DNA of 7,044 nt. It comes from Chthoniobacteraceae bacterium (GTDB lineage Bacteria > Verrucomicrobiota > Verrucomicrobiia > Chthoniobacterales > Chthoniobacteraceae). The first letter of the stretch is position 1. Each line of letters starts with the position of its first letter. The notes below the pieces were generated by a model. It searched no databases and had not been told where the DNA came from. It saw nothing but the letters and a program-made list of their open reading frames with translations. Position numbers and translations under genes: made by a program. This document shows positions 5,879 through 7,044 of this stretch, piece after piece. The stretch covers positions 1 through 7,044 of the forward strand of contig CANJYI010000147.1 of NCBI GenBank assembly GCA_947478975.1, written 5' to 3'.

Positions 5879-6793
5879 ATGCCCGTGCAATACAAGGATT
5901 ACTATCAGGTTTTGGGAGTCGCAAAGGGTGCAACTCAGGATGAGGTCCGAAAGGCTTTCAGGAAGTTGGCGCGCCAGCATCATCCCGACGTAGCCAAGGA
6001 CAAAAAAACTGCGGAAACCAAGTTTAAGGAGATCAACGAGGCCTACGAGGTGTTGGGCGATGCGCAGAAGCGCAAAGAATACGACGAACTGGGCGCCAAC
6101 TGGGGCAAGCGGGCGCAGCAACCGCCCCCTTCGTGGAACAACGGCTTCGGCGCTCAGGCCGCCGCAGTGAACATGAACGACGAGGGCTTCAGCGACTTTT
6201 TTGAAGCTTTCTTCGGCGGTGCCCGTCAGCCCATGGGGGGAGCGCGCAGGGGCTCGTCCTTCCCGGGAGGCCCGCAGGGCGCCGGCGCGCAGCCCAAACA
6301 CCTCGAGGCCGAGGTGCAGGTTTCTGTCGAAGAACTCCTCAAGGGGGCGCGCAAGCGGGTGAGTTTCCGGCGCCCGCCGGGCGGCGCGCTGGAAAAAATC
6401 GACGTGCAGGTTCCCGCAGGAATGGTTCCCGGCCAGAAGATCCGCCTCGCCAACCGCGGCCAGAACGGGGGGGATATGTTCCTGCGGGTCACGCTGGTGG
6501 ACCCGAGCTACTCGGTGGAAGGCAGTGATTTGATCCGCGAGGTCAAGGTTCCAGCCTGGCAGGCCGTTTTGGGCGGGGAGGTCCAAGTCTCCACCCCGGA
6601 CGGACACGTGCGCCTCAAAGTCCCTGCCGGCACGCAACCGGGGCGCCGCTTCCGGTTGAGCGGCCGGGGCCTGCCCGCCGAGGGAAAGACACGCGGAGAC
6701 TTTTACATCCAAGCCCAGATCCAGATTCCTGAAAGCCTTTCGCTCGAAGAACGGGCGGCCTGGGTGAAGATTCAGGACCTCGCCAAGCCCTGA
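5879..6793 (+). CDS. cbpA: CbpA-type DnaJ/Hsp40 co-chaperone (no zinc finger)
   Basis: 304 residues, the size of E. coli CbpA (306). Such proteins deliver unfolded substrates to DnaK and stimulate its ATPase in the cytosol. Residues 7-71 are a J domain: DYYQVLGV (7-14), the essential HPD tripeptide (35-37) in helix-loop context, then FKEINEAYEVLGD (49-61) and RKEYDELG (65-72). A linker at about 72-140 contains a Gly/Phe-rich part with the acidic-aromatic element FSDFFEAFFGG (104-114). Residues 142-285 form the two-part DnaJ C-terminal substrate-binding region (VPAGMVPGQKIRLANRG, then AVLGGEVQVSTPDG and VPAGTQPGRRFRLSGRGLP). No CxxCxGxG zinc repeats are present, so this is a class II (type B) J protein and not DnaJ itself. 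No grpE or dnaK is adjacent. DNA binding like that of E. coli CbpA cannot be inferred from the sequence. Confidence 0.93.
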   Translation: MPVQYKDYYQVLGVAKGATQDEVRKAFRKLARQHHPDVAKDKKTAETKFKEINEAYEVLGDAQKRKEYDELGANWGKRAQQPPPSWNNGFGAQAAAVNMNDEGFSDFFEAFFGGARQPMGGARRGSSFPGGPQGAGAQPKHLEAEVQVSVEELLKGARKRVSFRRPPGGALEKIDVQVPAGMVPGQKIRLANRGQNGGDMFLRVTLVDPSYSVEGSDLIREVKVPAWQAVLGGEVQVSTPDGHVRLKVPAGTQPGRRFRLSGRGLPAEGKTRGDFYIQAQIQIPESLSLEERAAWVKIQDLAKP

Positions 6794-6935
6794 GCCAAAT
6801 CCCGCCTGCCCAAGGCCCGGACCTTACCGCAAACAGGGTGTGTTGCGGGCTGGACGAATCCGCCCGCTCGGGCAAACTCCTTCGCTTGCGTTCCCAGATG
6901 CGGGGCGCGGATCCCTTTTTGCAGACAACTCTCTC
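6794..6935 (+). other. Intergenic gap between cbpA and mdh
   Basis: This 142-bp gap contains an imperfect hairpin 33 bp after the cbpA stop (listed separately) and a second short palindrome GCCC-GCTC-GGGC at 6862-6873. A T5 run at 6916-6920 is preceded by only a weak GGGG/TCCC stem. I find no convincing promoter for mdh and no small open reading frame with a good start. The bases just before the mdh ATG lack a Shine-Dalgarno. Confidence 0.5.
6827..6848 (+). terminator. Imperfect hairpin downstream of cbpA, possible terminator
   Basis: CCGCAA (6827-6832) pairs with TTGCGG (6843-6848). The stem continues as ACA (6833-6835) with TGT (6839-6841) after one bulged G at 6842, leaving a GGG loop. 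No T run follows, so it is not a classical intrinsic terminator. Its place 33 bp after the cbpA stop fits a 3'-end stabilising or weak terminating structure. Confidence 0.3.
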
Positions 6936-7044
6936 ATGAAAAAACCCGTTCGCATTGCTGTGACTGGCGCCGCCGGTCAAATTGGCTACTCCCTCCTGTT
7001 CCGGATTGCGTCCGGCTCGATGTTCGGCCCCGACCAACCCGTGG
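6936..7044 (+). CDS. mdh: Malate dehydrogenase, N-terminal part (cut by window edge)
   Basis: The 36 visible residues are the N-terminus of an NAD-dependent malate dehydrogenase, which interconverts malate and oxaloacetate in the citric acid cycle. Seen: a beta strand VRIAVTG (5-11) leading into the dinucleotide-binding GxxGxxG-type loop GAAGQIGYS (11-19), then LLFRIASG (20-27) and PDQPV (32-36). This pattern belongs to the cytosolic-like MDH group (shared by beta-proteobacteria, actinobacteria and others) and differs from the E. coli-type enzyme, whose N-terminus reads KVAVLGAAGGIG. The catalytic residues lie beyond the window. The ATG at 6936 gives the expected N-terminal length. The upstream bases CAACTCTCTC contain no Shine-Dalgarno. 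The gene is co-directional with cbpA, and its regulation cannot be read here. Confidence 0.92.
   Translation, partial: MKKPVRIAVTGAAGQIGYSLLFRIASGSMFGPDQPV

Noticed and set aside
5834..6712. 292-codon open frame on the minus strand antisense to cbpA
   Set aside because: It lies fully inside the well-supported cbpA gene. Its translation shows no recognisable family and is the expected by-product of high GC content.
6902..6920. GGGG/TCCC stem followed by T5 as an intrinsic terminator
   Set aside because: The stem is only 3 G-C pairs plus one G-U and would be too unstable; it lies only 15 bp before the mdh start.

Overview
The window is GC-rich, compact and reads as a chromosomal housekeeping region of a diderm (Gram-negative type) bacterium: it encodes a complete outer-membrane lipid-asymmetry (Mla) pathway. 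There is no sign of phage, insertion sequences, CRISPR, rRNA or tRNA, and no gap between genes exceeds about 145 bp. I cannot fix the taxon. The Mla gene order, the rarity of Shine-Dalgarno sequences and the AGQIGYSLLFRIASG-type malate dehydrogenase would suit a verrucomicrobial (Opitutae-like) genome, but that is a tentative inference and a proteobacterium is not excluded.

From right to left on the minus strand (5739 down to 1) lies one dense run of eight genes: oppB and oppC (oligopeptide ABC permeases, 3 bp apart); a 97-bp gap; mlaE, mlaF, mlaD, mlaC and mlaA (5-gene lipid transport cluster with overlaps or gaps of at most 12 bp); a 92-bp gap; and the first 64 codons of ribB (riboflavin pathway), which runs off the left edge. 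On the plus strand, diverging from oppB across a 139-bp shared upstream region, is a cbpA/dnaJ-like co-chaperone (5879-6793). After a 142-bp gap comes the start of mdh, which runs off the right edge.

The Mla genes should act together. MlaE (permease) and MlaF (ATPase) with MlaD (MCE ring) form the inner-membrane complex, MlaC is the periplasmic lipid shuttle and MlaA the outer-membrane component. Having mlaA in the same cluster, mlaE first and no mlaB is unlike the E. coli layout. The OppBC permeases have no ATPase or binding-protein gene beside them here, so those parts must be encoded elsewhere.

I see no clearly novel system. The points most worth checking are the MlaA protein, which lacks a recognisable lipobox and has a long basic linker; the non-E. 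coli Mla cluster with a GTG-started, translation-coupled mlaF; the orphan oppBC pair; and the near absence of Shine-Dalgarno sequences before eight of ten starts.
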